From Enterobacter asburiae (GTDB lineage Bacteria > Pseudomonadota > Gammaproteobacteria > Enterobacterales > Enterobacteriaceae): a stretch of 64,000 bases of DNA. The notes under the pieces were generated by a model. It searched no databases. It was given only the letters and a program-made list of their open reading frames with translations, and was not told where the DNA came from. The stretch covers positions 3,968,001-4,032,000 of the forward strand of contig NZ_AP019632.1 of assembly GCF_007035645.1 (NCBI RefSeq), written 5' to 3'. The translations under genes and the position numbers were made by a program. Shown here in pieces: positions 54,929 to 63,868 of this stretch (positions are counted from its first letter, which is position 1; each line of letters starts with the position of its first letter).

Positions 54929-57385
54929 ATGGCCAAAATGATTCCGGCATTCGGACCTATTGATAATGATAGTTATGGAGAAAAAACGGTCTATGCCCTG
55001 CTAAAAGAAGGGCTGTCCGATGATTTCACTGTGATTCATAGCCTTCCGTGGTTGAGTTCGGCAGCCCGGCATTTGGGTATGAGATTACCTCCAAGTGGAG
55101 AAATAGATTTTCTTGTTCTCCATCGTATCTATGGTGTTTTAGCTTTCGAGGTGAAAAGTGGGGTATATCGCGTAGATGGCCCTATTTTTGTACATCTCAA
55201 AACAAATAATAATGTCGATGTAGTGAAGCAAACACGTAACAATGTTCATGGATTAGCCCGTTGGTTAGGAGGAGCAACAACATTACGATTGCGTATTGGT
55301 TATGGTTTTATTTTTCCTGATAGCTATTTCGATAATAAAATTATAAATACAGCAATGGTTGATTTATCAGTAAGACCATTTAGAAAAATATTCGTTGATA
55401 AAAAACAACTCCCGGAAATTGCAAAGCACACTATCGATATAATGCAATACTGGAAAACTGCATTAGGGAATAACGATTTAGGAGGTGACCAACTTCAATT
55501 GATAATAAAATCCATATGTCCACAGTTTGATGGTACTCCTGACTGGGGAACCCGGATTATTTATGATAATCAACTCTGGTTAAGACTCACTCATGAACAA
55601 ATCAAGGTCATTGAACTCCTGTCTGAATATCAACGATTTGTTGTAACTGGATGGCCAGGAACAGGAAAGACTCTGATTGGGATTGAATTCGCCAGACGAC
55701 TTGTTAAAGAGCAAAAAAAAGTTTTATTTCTTACTTTTAACAACCGTCTTTCTGAATACATTCGACAACAAACTCCAGACTCATTATGCGACGTTTTTAC
55801 CTGGCACAAACTCTGTCATCAGGCTCGTAATAGACTAGCGCTACCTCCCGAGTCCCCAACAGGCTGGTTTGAATCAGGATGTTGCGAGGATTTGCTTAAT
55901 GCATTAAATAAAAAGGATCTAAAAGATTATGATGCTTTAATTATTGACGAAGCGCAGGCGTTACATCCTTCGTGGTTGGAAACCTTATTTTATTGGTTTG
56001 AAAATAAAAACATCATTGCATTTTGTGATGAAACCCAAACGTTCTCTTTTGAAAAAGGAACGAATCATACTGACCTTCAGCGGATAATTAAATCGCAATT
56101 TTCCTTCAGCTTAACGATTGTGTTAAGATGCCCCAAAGCCGTTACTGATTATTTAATGGCTATCAGACCTTCTTCATATCAAATTACTTCCCCAAGGAAT
56201 AACGAACCTGATACGTTAAAAGAATTAGTAGTTATCGATCCACTTTCCACATTGATTGATGAAATCTTACGGTTGAGAGAAAGTTCTGTACCATCTGATG
56301 AGATTACCGTCCTTGTCCCTACGGATTTAGTGAAAAAATTCCTCCAGAAAGACATGAAATTTTTTGATATAAATATTGAGACTGTATCCCGTTTCCGTGG
56401 TATGGAATCACCTGTTGTCATTACACTGGATTCTGAAAACATGGAGGATACTCAATTATTTTGTGCTTATTCAAGAGCCACAACTGCTTTCATTGCAATT
56501 TATGATTCGGAGAAACTAACATGGAGAGAAAATAATAACTTCCTTCATAAGCTGGTTAATAGAAAGGAAATTCAGAGAGCAATTAATGAAGCAAAACATA
56601 ACTCATTCTCCAAAGTTCTTATGGCTAACTTTTTCAGCGAAGGGGACCTGAAACTCAATACTGTAAAATTAGCATGGTCAAAAAACCTTTCTTCTTGGCT
56701 TATTGAATTTGATGAAGAAAATTCTCCAGCGGAAACGTGGGTTGATTATTTATATTCCCACCACACGTACCCAATTATGTATTGGTCCAGCGATTCACGG
56801 AGAGTTGTTTATTATATTGCAAATCAACAATTTGAATTAAATACATTAGGAATAGGAACGCACTTATCAATAAAAAATTGTGCCATATGTGAAAAGATGA
56901 TACCTTTTGATTCTGACAATAATTGTTTGCTTTGCAATAAGAGAACTGAAGAATCATCACCAACCAGACATGAGATTAATGCAATTCGCGAGTTTGATTT
57001 AACAATCTCTCAGGGTAGCTTTAATTCAGCCATTCAAAAAGAAAAGAGACGATTATTACCCATACCGTTAGCGGCAGCTAGTGCCCGAAGAGTGGCATTT
57101 GAAAAGGCATATAGAAGGAAAGTACTAAGCGAATCATTACCTGGTGGAAAACTTCTCTACAGAAGCGCATTAGCTTTTATACAGGCTTGGGTTGCATTAT
57201 TACCACCAGATAAAACACTAGTATTGGATGAGATAACAGATGCACTACGTAAACGCTATATTCATCTTGAGCAATTAGATCGCTCTGAATTAAGGAATGC
57301 TTTAGCCTGTGCATTGTCAACTTGCTACAACAAAAAGTATCTTATTAAAGTTGAAAAAGGGAAATATTTACCTTTTGACAACTAA
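54929..57385 (+). CDS. NERD-domain superfamily I helicase (UvrD-like)
   Basis: The 818-residue protein has an N-terminal NERD nuclease-like domain with Asp60 and Glu74-x-Lys76 (GEIDFLVLHRIYGVLAFEVK). An SF1 helicase follows with Walker A GWPGTGKT (241-248), Walker B ALIIDEAQALHP and motif VI AYSRATTAFIA. Near residue 655 a zinc ribbon (CAICEKMIPF; CLLCNKR) follows, then a C-terminal DNA-binding-like region. AAGGAAAT precedes the start. NERD-helicases are frequent in defence islands. The gene is AT-rich, stands alone and is intact. Confidence 0.82.
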   Translation: MAKMIPAFGPIDNDSYGEKTVYALLKEGLSDDFTVIHSLPWLSSAARHLGMRLPPSGEIDFLVLHRIYGVLAFEVKSGVYRVDGPIFVHLKTNNNVDVVKQTRNNVHGLARWLGGATTLRLRIGYGFIFPDSYFDNKIINTAMVDLSVRPFRKIFVDKKQLPEIAKHTIDIMQYWKTALGNNDLGGDQLQLIIKSICPQFDGTPDWGTRIIYDNQLWLRLTHEQIKVIELLSEYQRFVVTGWPGTGKTLIGIEFARRLVKEQKKVLFLTFNNRLSEYIRQQTPDSLCDVFTWHKLCHQARNRLALPPESPTGWFESGCCEDLLNALNKKDLKDYDALIIDEAQALHPSWLETLFYWFENKNIIAFCDETQTFSFEKGTNHTDLQRIIKSQFSFSLTIVLRCPKAVTDYLMAIRPSSYQITSPRNNEPDTLKELVVIDPLSTLIDEILRLRESSVPSDEITVLVPTDLVKKFLQKDMKFFDINIETVSRFRGMESPVVITLDSENMEDTQLFCAYSRATTAFIAIYDSEKLTWRENNNFLHKLVNRKEIQRAINEAKHNSFSKVLMANFFSEGDLKLNTVKLAWSKNLSSWLIEFDEENSPAETWVDYLYSHHTYPIMYWSSDSRRVVYYIANQQFELNTLGIGTHLSIKNCAICEKMIPFDSDNNCLLCNKRTEESSPTRHEINAIREFDLTISQGSFNSAIQKEKRRLLPIPLAAASARRVAFEKAYRRKVLSESLPGGKLLYRSALAFIQAWVALLPPDKTLVLDEITDALRKRYIHLEQLDRSELRNALACALSTCYNKKYLIKVEKGKYLPFDN

Positions 57386-57885
57386 GAACTCTTATATAAT
57401 CCTATTTAAAGTCAGGGTGGACATGTTTATGAAGCTTTTTTCTCGGCGGTGTAGAGAATACAAAAGTTCTGAAGGCACTTAAGCCACACATTTTCTTTGA
57501 AGATCAGTATGTGCATTTGATCGTGGCTGTAAGACCCTTATGAAAGTAACTCCGAACTTGCCGAATATGAAACATCATGTATTGTCGCTGACAAACCATT
57601 TAGTCATTAAGACTGAATTGTATTCGCTCAAAATTGACCTGGCAGTTTTCACCGGTAGCATACAAGCAAACCTGACGGTCTGCTTCGAGCGAGAAGCGGA
57701 AGTTCAGAGTGCATATTTACATTGTTCTGTCTTCATAAATGGGGAACAGGTTAGGTCGCTGATACCGACCATAAGACCTTCTATCAAATTGACTAAGTAG
57801 CTGCTAAACAAATTAAGTGCGATTATCGCTCTTTAAATATGTACCCCTATATTTAAGGGGTACAAGTTGTAGTCAGAAGAAGAAG
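57386..57885. other. Gene-poor intergenic region with hairpin
   Basis: A frame of 86 codons is open at 57540-57800 but lacks a ribosome site and similarity. A perfect hairpin, GTACCCCT...AGGGGTAC (57841-57863), lies 23 bp after the end of the minus-strand HAD/PRTase gene; it has no clear T-run. Confidence 0.45.
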
Positions 57886-59169
57886 CTATTGCGGCCAATC
57901 CCAATGATCATATTGTCTAATTTTCTCTGCCAACTCTTGAGGCGCACCGCCATGAGTAAGGTTTGCTGCATAACCGATTCGTCCGATATAATTAATATTT
58001 TCAGAAGTGAGGGTGTTTGTCTCCCATGGTCTTATTCTGCAATTGGGTTCGCAAACGGCTACATCTCGATTAACAAATTTTAACCATGAAATATTTATAA
58101 CTTCCGCTCCTGCAGCCTTTAAATACATCCTGGCGGTTTCATGAGCATTTCCCTCAGTGCAGAAGTCATCAATAACTAGTACTTTCTTTCCACGCAATAC
58201 TGGCCTGTTAACATAACGTTCCCCAGTGTTAAGATTTTTGATAGGAGAGGCGTTTAAATTCACAGTATTTGTTTGCGATGTTATTATAACCTGTCGACGC
58301 TCTATTCTTTCCTGCTGAGACTTTACGGCTGTAGTATGTCTTATAAAGAGATCTTTGAGATATTTACCTTTAAATGATACTGCCAACCCTTTGAGGTCAT
58401 GCTCCATGATATTTGCCAACTTATAGGGGTCGTTAGCATTATGTCCAACATAAGTTGTGATAAAGCTTGCACCTTCACTTAAACCAGAGAAGTAAATACT
58501 AGCACCAAGATACCTAATCCAAAAATCAGGGCTCCCAATGGATAACTTAGCTAAGTTTCGTGCATTAGCAGAGTACATTGTAAACTCAGGGTTATGAGTA
58601 CTAAAGGGAGCTAAGGCATAATAGTGGACATCTTGGTTTAAGTGGCCCTGCCATCCCCATAATTCCTCTCTTAAACAAAACACATCGATAAATCTCGCAA
58701 TCTCTTTTGGTTCAGAGAACTGAAAACCATACTCAGTGACCGGTTGATACCAAGTGGCATTAATAAATAAAATTTTGCCATTTGTCGCGGCCTGTAAGTC
58801 TTCTTCTGAACGGCCAACATAAATTATCTCATTACGATTTATATCTAAATCATTCATGATGAAATCGATGGCTCTTCCTGTTTGTTTCGCAGGTATTTGA
58901 TTATTAAGTTCACGGCAATAATGGATTGAGTCTGGGAATTGTTGCATAAGATAATCATCCAGTGCAATATTTCCATTATTAGTTCTAACATTCCTATTAT
59001 TGTTTGTTAGAAAAAGAACTTTAATATTTTTAGATAATAAAAAAGCGAACAACTTCCTCAATTCAACATCGATTTGTGACTTAAGTTGCTGAGATTGCGG
59101 ATTTGATGTTGTGGGCAAAACAACATCTGCTATTGAAAATATAACAGCTTTCAAATGCATTTTATTCAT
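57886..59169 (-). CDS. HAD-like plus phosphoribosyltransferase protein, partner of DprA
   Basis: The 427-residue protein has an N-terminal HAD-like half (LKAVIFSIADVVLP; VLFLTNNNRN; EIIYVGRSEEDLQAA). The first catalytic Asp expected in DxD is Ser, so it is probably not a working phosphatase. The C-terminal half is a type I phosphoribosyltransferase with PRPP loop VLVIDDFCTEGNAHETA near residue 337. Its start overlaps the dprA-like gene by eight bases, so the pair is co-expressed. The pairing points to a two-gene defence system; the mechanism is unknown. Confidence 0.75.
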   Translation of the reverse strand: MNKMHLKAVIFSIADVVLPTTSNPQSQQLKSQIDVELRKLFAFLLSKNIKVLFLTNNNRNVRTNNGNIALDDYLMQQFPDSIHYCRELNNQIPAKQTGRAIDFIMNDLDINRNEIIYVGRSEEDLQAATNGKILFINATWYQPVTEYGFQFSEPKEIARFIDVFCLREELWGWQGHLNQDVHYYALAPFSTHNPEFTMYSANARNLAKLSIGSPDFWIRYLGASIYFSGLSEGASFITTYVGHNANDPYKLANIMEHDLKGLAVSFKGKYLKDLFIRHTTAVKSQQERIERRQVIITSQTNTVNLNASPIKNLNTGERYVNRPVLRGKKVLVIDDFCTEGNAHETARMYLKAAGAEVINISWLKFVNRDVAVCEPNCRIRPWETNTLTSENINYIGRIGYAANLTHGGAPQELAEKIRQYDHWDWPQ

Positions 59170-60157
59170 CCCCCAGAAGTGACAGCTGTTGTAATTTATT
59201 ACTAGATTTCGTTTTAATTAACTCCATCACATCTTTAAATCCCGTCAAAGGAGTCTCCAGTATTATTGCAGAGTATTCGTCCTGAGAGTATTTAATCTCC
59301 TCCCGAACAGATTCACCTCTTAGTAATGGACACAGTATCGTTCTCTTAAGTTGAGCAGCATTTCGAACCGTGTGCGACGTTCCGCTTTTCAAGTTCCATT
59401 CGACAGGAATTAAAATATCACTTAAAGCAGCCTGTATTCTGTTTCTACGAACAAAGTTTTCTTGCGATGGTTTTTGATGTGGGAGATACTCCGTGAGTAT
59501 AAGCCCACCGGCATTTACAATACTCTCCCTAAGTCCAATACTGTTTTTTGGATAGTTAGAATTCAAACCTGTTCCTAGAACGGCTATTGTGGGTATTTTA
59601 AATAAAATAGATGCTTCATGAGCAGCTTGGTCAATACCATAAGCTAACCCACTTACAGTTACATAATCTGATGCAATAAACTGCGAGACAACTGCTTGTG
59701 TTAAATAAATTCCAAGATCAGTTGGATTTCTCGTACCAACAACACCAACACATTTTTTACTAAGCAACGAAGTATCACCCTGCGCAAAAATCCAGTAAGG
59801 GCGCTCATTTAAATCATTCAATTTCTCCGGATAATCTGGAGAACCATGATGTATTAATTTATAACCGTTGCTATGATAGTGTGTTAAAAGGCTTTTCGCG
59901 GCAGAAATCATTCCATCACGAAAAGTCGACCAATTATTCTCAGTCAAAGAATATGGTGCACGATGTAGTCTCACTCCGAGGATTGATTCGAATTTTGATA
60001 ATGTTGAGCAAGTTACAACATCTCTGAAACGGATCCCTTTTTGAGCAACCTTATATAGGGACCAATAACTAACGCCACGTATTTCTGATAGAACTAGCAA
60101 AGCAGCGCTTTCAGTGTTCCATCGAGCTGTATCAGTATCAATCATAGCGTTCGCCAA
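59162..60157 (-). CDS. DprA/Smf-family DNA-processing protein
   Basis: The 331-residue protein has the DprA Rossmann domain: VGVVGTRNPTDLG, SGLAYGIDQAAHEASI, LGTGLNSNYPKNS, FVRRNRIQAALSDIL and SGTSHTVRNA. A helical N-terminal domain comes first. It is shorter than chromosomal DprA (about 370 residues) and lacks the C-terminal winged helix. It is paired with a phosphoribosyltransferase gene and away from the chromosomal smf context, so it is likely a specialised defence paralogue that senses single-stranded DNA or nucleotides. Confidence 0.85.
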   Translation of the reverse strand: MANAMIDTDTARWNTESAALLVLSEIRGVSYWSLYKVAQKGIRFRDVVTCSTLSKFESILGVRLHRAPYSLTENNWSTFRDGMISAAKSLLTHYHSNGYKLIHHGSPDYPEKLNDLNERPYWIFAQGDTSLLSKKCVGVVGTRNPTDLGIYLTQAVVSQFIASDYVTVSGLAYGIDQAAHEASILFKIPTIAVLGTGLNSNYPKNSIGLRESIVNAGGLILTEYLPHQKPSQENFVRRNRIQAALSDILIPVEWNLKSGTSHTVRNAAQLKRTILCPLLRGESVREEIKYSQDEYSAIILETPLTGFKDVMELIKTKSSNKLQQLSLLGDE

Positions 60158-60534
60158 AAATGAAGTGTTTTATTATTTTTATCATAGGTTTGAGAAAATG
60201 TGTAGTAAGTCAAAGAAGGACTTCTAAAAAGCATGAATCTGCATCAGTATGCATGCCAAATTAACAATCTAATCTGCGTTACGCACCAGAGCAGTTGAAG
60301 TCCAGTTAACACCGCCTCATAAAGCGGGTAGGCGTGGCGAGTAAAGCATTGCACTCAGGATCACCGTAACAAACATCCCAATTTGACTTACCGCCACCGT
60401 CAGCCACTTAGTGTTCGCCTTGTGCCAGCCGTCATTTAAACCACTCTTCCAATGTCACCCTTTCAACCTCCCGTATATTATCCGTCACCAGCACGGCGTC
60501 GATCGTCCTCGCGGCCGTGACAGTCCGGCCTGGA
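60158..60534. other. Gene-free stretch between dprA-like gene and membrane-protein gene
   Basis: The first 80 bp should hold the dprA-like promoter (minus strand). The rest carries a short frame without ribosome site. No repeat, RNA gene or terminator was recognised. Confidence 0.45.
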
Positions 60535-61662
60535 CTATTTTTCAGAAAGCCGCGCAATACCACCCTGTACAAATGGCTGACATCTGGCTGAGGCCTTCTT
60601 CAGTTCGTTAGATCTGTTCTGGTCATAAACCCGATTCCAGGGAATAAACTGAAGCATGTTCCTGTAGTGTTTTCTGACGGATTCAGGGCACAGCAGTCTG
60701 ACGTTGTTAAGGGAATAAACCATAATACCCTGCACCGTGTAACTTTTCCCCGGGATATTATCAGCAACATGCCAGTCCTGATGGCCGAAATGTGAGGCTG
60801 GAAACTTACTTTCTTCAACCTGAAAACGCCGTGTCTGCCAGTCAGAAATACCCGCAAATGCCATCGTTTTGTCGATGAGGACAGGATAAAACGATGACAC
60901 ATATATGCTGGTTATGAGAAGCCAGAGGCTAACTGAGACAAGGGTAAATCTGATATGCCATGACTCATTCCGTGCAGCATTATCAGTATTTACATATACC
61001 GCACCGGGTAACATCAACAATACGCCTAACCCCGAAATCAAGGTGGCCAGTTTCAGTATTGCGACAATGCTGTCTCCCGCTACCTGCGTATCTACCCATC
61101 TGATAATGGTGCTGACGCAAAATGTGAAGCAAAGAATAATGGTGAAAATGAGAAGCGGACTACCGATGAAAAGCCAGCACGCTGTTTTTCTGCGAGCTTT
61201 AGTACGCTGAAATTCCTGAGCGGTTTTCGCCGCCTGTCTGAGAAAAAGGTAATTGATTAGAGTGACCGATGAGATCCCTGCCAGTGACATGAGCCATCCC
61301 AGTGCAGGCTCATAATCCGGATGGCCAGCGGAAAGATAAGCCCACAGAAAAAATGTAAAGACAGTCAGAGGAAAGGACAGCAGGGTAGCCAGAGAAATCC
61401 TTCCTTTTATGTCACGGTAATTGTGAATTGTTTTCACATTTTTCGGCAATGACAAGCAAAAAATGAGTGAAGGTAAGAAAAAAATCAACCCGACCCCTGT
61501 TGTGGTTAGTACCATAAAAATAAAGACGTAATTAAATATCACCGTTGCTGACAGGTTCTCTGTAAATAACGATCCATTATTAAAATAACCAAGATATGTT
61601 CTTATAATAATAAGAGATAGTATCGGAGGCATCAGGCTGATAAGCCAGGCGGTCTTTTTCAT
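60535..61662 (-). CDS. Multi-pass membrane protein, unknown
   Basis: The 375-residue protein has about seven membrane helices in residues 5-270, then a periplasmic or cytoplasmic tail of about 105 residues with two cysteines. AGGA lies six bases before ATG 61662. No family is recognised. It follows the HNH remnant in the same direction and may have been part of another lost operon. Confidence 0.6.
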   Translation of the reverse strand: MKKTAWLISLMPPILSLIIIRTYLGYFNNGSLFTENLSATVIFNYVFIFMVLTTTGVGLIFFLPSLIFCLSLPKNVKTIHNYRDIKGRISLATLLSFPLTVFTFFLWAYLSAGHPDYEPALGWLMSLAGISSVTLINYLFLRQAAKTAQEFQRTKARRKTACWLFIGSPLLIFTIILCFTFCVSTIIRWVDTQVAGDSIVAILKLATLISGLGVLLMLPGAVYVNTDNAARNESWHIRFTLVSVSLWLLITSIYVSSFYPVLIDKTMAFAGISDWQTRRFQVEESKFPASHFGHQDWHVADNIPGKSYTVQGIMVYSLNNVRLLCPESVRKHYRNMLQFIPWNRVYDQNRSNELKKASARCQPFVQGGIARLSEK

Positions 61663-61755
61663 TATCATTCCTGTGTTTTGGAGGTCGGAAGGGACGAAGA
61701 ACTTTCCTCTGAAAGGAGAATCAGGGAGGTATTTCTGAATTTCTGCGAGGTCTCT

Positions 61756-61971
61756 TTATCCGGAGCCGGTGGGATTTTTACGCGGGACACGGCGCTGCGG
61801 TCCATAACGTTCCAGAAGATCCAACAGGGGCTCGTAGATTTCAGAATCATAGTTAAACAGGCGATCATGGTCCTGCCGATAGTGTGAGAGGACGTGCAGC
61901 AGCAATAATGATTTATGTGGCGCACGCTGTTCACCTTTGCGCCAGATAGTGATTATTTGATATCGCTTGCT
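61756..61971 (-). pseudogene. N-terminal remnant of an HNH restriction endonuclease
   Basis: One frame reads IWRKGEQRAPHKSLLLLHVL, then LFNYDSEIYEPLLDLLERYG and PQRR before a stop. This is the opening of HNH endonucleases with a DNA-modification-sensing N-terminal domain (APHKPLLLL motif). No start codon is in frame and the HNH catalytic part is missing. Confidence 0.6.
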
Positions 61972-62136
61972 TTAGGGTTTTGTCAGAGGTCATTGCATTG
62001 AAGAATCCATGAGCACATGTTTGCGATGATGCTCGCAACTATATGTACATTCAAGGCATTATTGCAGCCATCCTTTTTGTCTGGCGGCTCTGTACCTGGC
62101 AGATGGAATTCTGATAACAACGGTAAAAACTACAGC

Positions 62137-62172
62137 GACCAACCAGTTCTAAGCGGGCTGGTTGGTCTTTTT
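62137..62172. terminator. Terminator near integrase 3' end
   Basis: GACCAACCAG and CTGGTTGGTC form a perfect ten-base stem around an 11-base loop, with five T residues on the plus strand. On the minus strand the T-run is weaker, but it would still form a barrier after int. Confidence 0.8.
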
Positions 62173-62208
62173 AATATAAACATCAACCGAGAAATAAAGG
62201 CATTCAAC

Positions 62209-63477
62209 TCACTCGCCATTACCCCGATTGATCTTAGCATAATCAAACGGCGTAATCCCTTTATCCCGATTCGCATCCAGAAAATCAGCCCACCACTGCA
62301 ACATCAGCTTGCGCTCATCCAGATGTTCCGCTTTATGGATATACGCTGCCCTCACCGAATTGCGTTCCATATGGCTCATCTGCCGTTCTACCGCATCCTT
62401 CGACCATAGCCCTGACTCAATCAACGAACTACAGGCCATTGTGCGAAAGCCGTGACCACAAACCTCAACTTTAGTGTCATAGCCCATCACCCGTAATGCA
62501 CTGTTTACCGTATTCTCGCTCATGGGCTTACGCGGATCGTGATCACCAATAAAAATAAGTTCATGTTCGCCGCAGAACCGTTTTATCTGCTTCAGGATCG
62601 CCAGCGCCTGCTTTGAAAGCGGCACCAGATGAGGTGTACGCATCTTTGATCCTCGCTGAGAATGTTTCACACCAGGAATAGGTTCTCGCTCAGGCGGGAT
62701 GGTCCACATTGACGTTTCAAAATCGATCTCTGACCAGCGAGCAAAACGCAACTCACTGGACCGAATAAAGATAAGCAGAGTAAGTTCTGTTGCCCAACGG
62801 GTTAGTGGCCTGCCAGTGTAGCCATCTATTTTCTGGAGTAATTCAGGGATGCGCTTTAACTCCAGCGCCGGACGATGCTGCCGATTACTGGAAGCTACCG
62901 CCCCCGCCATCTCCTGCGCCGGGTTGTAATCAATTAACCCGCTTTGCACTGCATAACGCATGATGGCCGTGGTGCGCTGTTGAAGACGGGAAGCCACTTC
63001 AAGACGTCCAGATGTCTCTACGGCTTTTATGGGAATTAACAGATCGCGGGTACCCAGTTCGGCAATATTGCGAGCACCAATTGCCGGGAAGATATTGTCC
63101 TCCAGGCTCTTTTTTACGCGATTAGCATGATCTTCCGACCATTTTTGGTTGGTCACGAGCCACTCTCTGGCAACCTTCTCGAAAGTAATAATCTCTTTCG
63201 CCTGCTCTTCTTTCATAGCACGTTTATGCTCACGAGGATCGATACCAGCAGCGACCAGCTTTCTGGCCTCTTCCCTTTTCTTCCTGGCATCCGCCAGCGA
63301 AACATCCGGGTAAACGCCGAACGCCATCAAATGTTGTTTACCACCAAAACGGAAACGAAATCGCCAATACTTGGAGCCGTTAGGCTTTACAAGTAAGAGC
63401 ATGCCGTCGCCGTCAACAAGTGAATACTCTTTCTCCTCAGGTTTTGCAGAACGAACTTTAGTATCCGTTAGGGCCAT
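62209..63477 (-). CDS. P4-type tyrosine integrase of the leuX island
   Basis: The 422-residue protein has the DUF4102 arm-binding domain (MALTDTKVRSAKPEEKEYSL), a core-binding domain and the catalytic set: Arg in IRSSELRFARWSEID, HGFRTMA (His-x-x-Arg), MSHMERN (His) and the nucleophile Tyr in AAYIHK. ATG 63477 has AAGGAGG before it. It sits directly at the 3' end of leuX in the usual orientation, so it is the enzyme that inserted the island. The frame and residues are intact. Confidence 0.95.
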   Translation of the reverse strand: MALTDTKVRSAKPEEKEYSLVDGDGMLLLVKPNGSKYWRFRFRFGGKQHLMAFGVYPDVSLADARKKREEARKLVAAGIDPREHKRAMKEEQAKEIITFEKVAREWLVTNQKWSEDHANRVKKSLEDNIFPAIGARNIAELGTRDLLIPIKAVETSGRLEVASRLQQRTTAIMRYAVQSGLIDYNPAQEMAGAVASSNRQHRPALELKRIPELLQKIDGYTGRPLTRWATELTLLIFIRSSELRFARWSEIDFETSMWTIPPEREPIPGVKHSQRGSKMRTPHLVPLSKQALAILKQIKRFCGEHELIFIGDHDPRKPMSENTVNSALRVMGYDTKVEVCGHGFRTMACSSLIESGLWSKDAVERQMSHMERNSVRAAYIHKAEHLDERKLMLQWWADFLDANRDKGITPFDYAKINRGNGE

Positions 63478-63570
63478 AATGGTCCTCCTTCCATTGGTAT
63501 CTCGTGAGTATACAAGCAATATCGAATCGGCAAATATACTCATTAATATACTCGCAAGCTTGTTGATGTG

Positions 63571-63590
63571 GGTTGACTTAGGTTGACTTC
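63571..63590. repeat. Tandem 10-bp direct repeat between int and leuX
   Basis: GGTTGACTTA is followed directly by GGTTGACTTC, then a third weaker match CAGTTGA. Short direct repeats beside the attachment core are typical arm-type sites for tyrosine integrases or sites for the excisionase. Confidence 0.45.
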
Positions 63591-63640
63591 AGTTGAGGAG
63601 AAAAGCTGGGAAAGCCTTGTATAGCGCGGATTTCAGGTAT

Positions 63641-63663
63641 AAAAAAAGACCTCAGTTGAGGTC
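63641..63663 (-). terminator. Terminator downstream of leuX
   Basis: On the minus strand GACCTC-AACT-GAGGTC is followed by seven T residues, 15 bp after the CCA end of the tRNA. It lies on the island side of the junction, so the island supplies it. Confidence 0.88.
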
Positions 63664-63677
63664 CATTTACATGCTTT

Positions 63678-63762
63678 TGGTGCCGAAGGCCGGACTCGAA
63701 CCGGCACGTATTTCTACGGTTGATTTTGAATCAACTGCGTCTACCGATTTCGCCACTTCGGC
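63678..63762 (-). tRNA. leuX: tRNA-Leu (anticodon CAA)
   Basis: The 85-base gene has the acceptor GCCGAAG/CTTCGGC, the D-loop with GGTAGACGC, the anticodon loop TTCAAAA (CAA), a long leucine variable arm, the T-loop GGTTCGAGTCC and an encoded CCA. It matches E. coli leuX, a well-known integration hotspot. The 3' end is intact, so the island's attachment core restores the gene. Confidence 0.97.
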
Positions 63763-63868
63763 ACTGAAGGGGATGCGGAAACGTTGTGGATTATACCTGT
63801 CGCGCGCCGCCATGCAAGCGACGACGCGCTAAACCCGCGCTAAGTGCCCAAAAAACCAGCGTCCTTCG

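Noticed and set aside
57540..57800. 86-codon frame between the helicase and the HAD/PRTase gene
   Set aside because: No ribosome site and no similarity; the region looks non-coding.
60411..60611. Short frame that faintly recalls SRAP debris (RHQHGVDRPRGRD)
   Set aside because: Similarity to the 53.7-kb remnant is limited to a short nucleotide patch; too weak.
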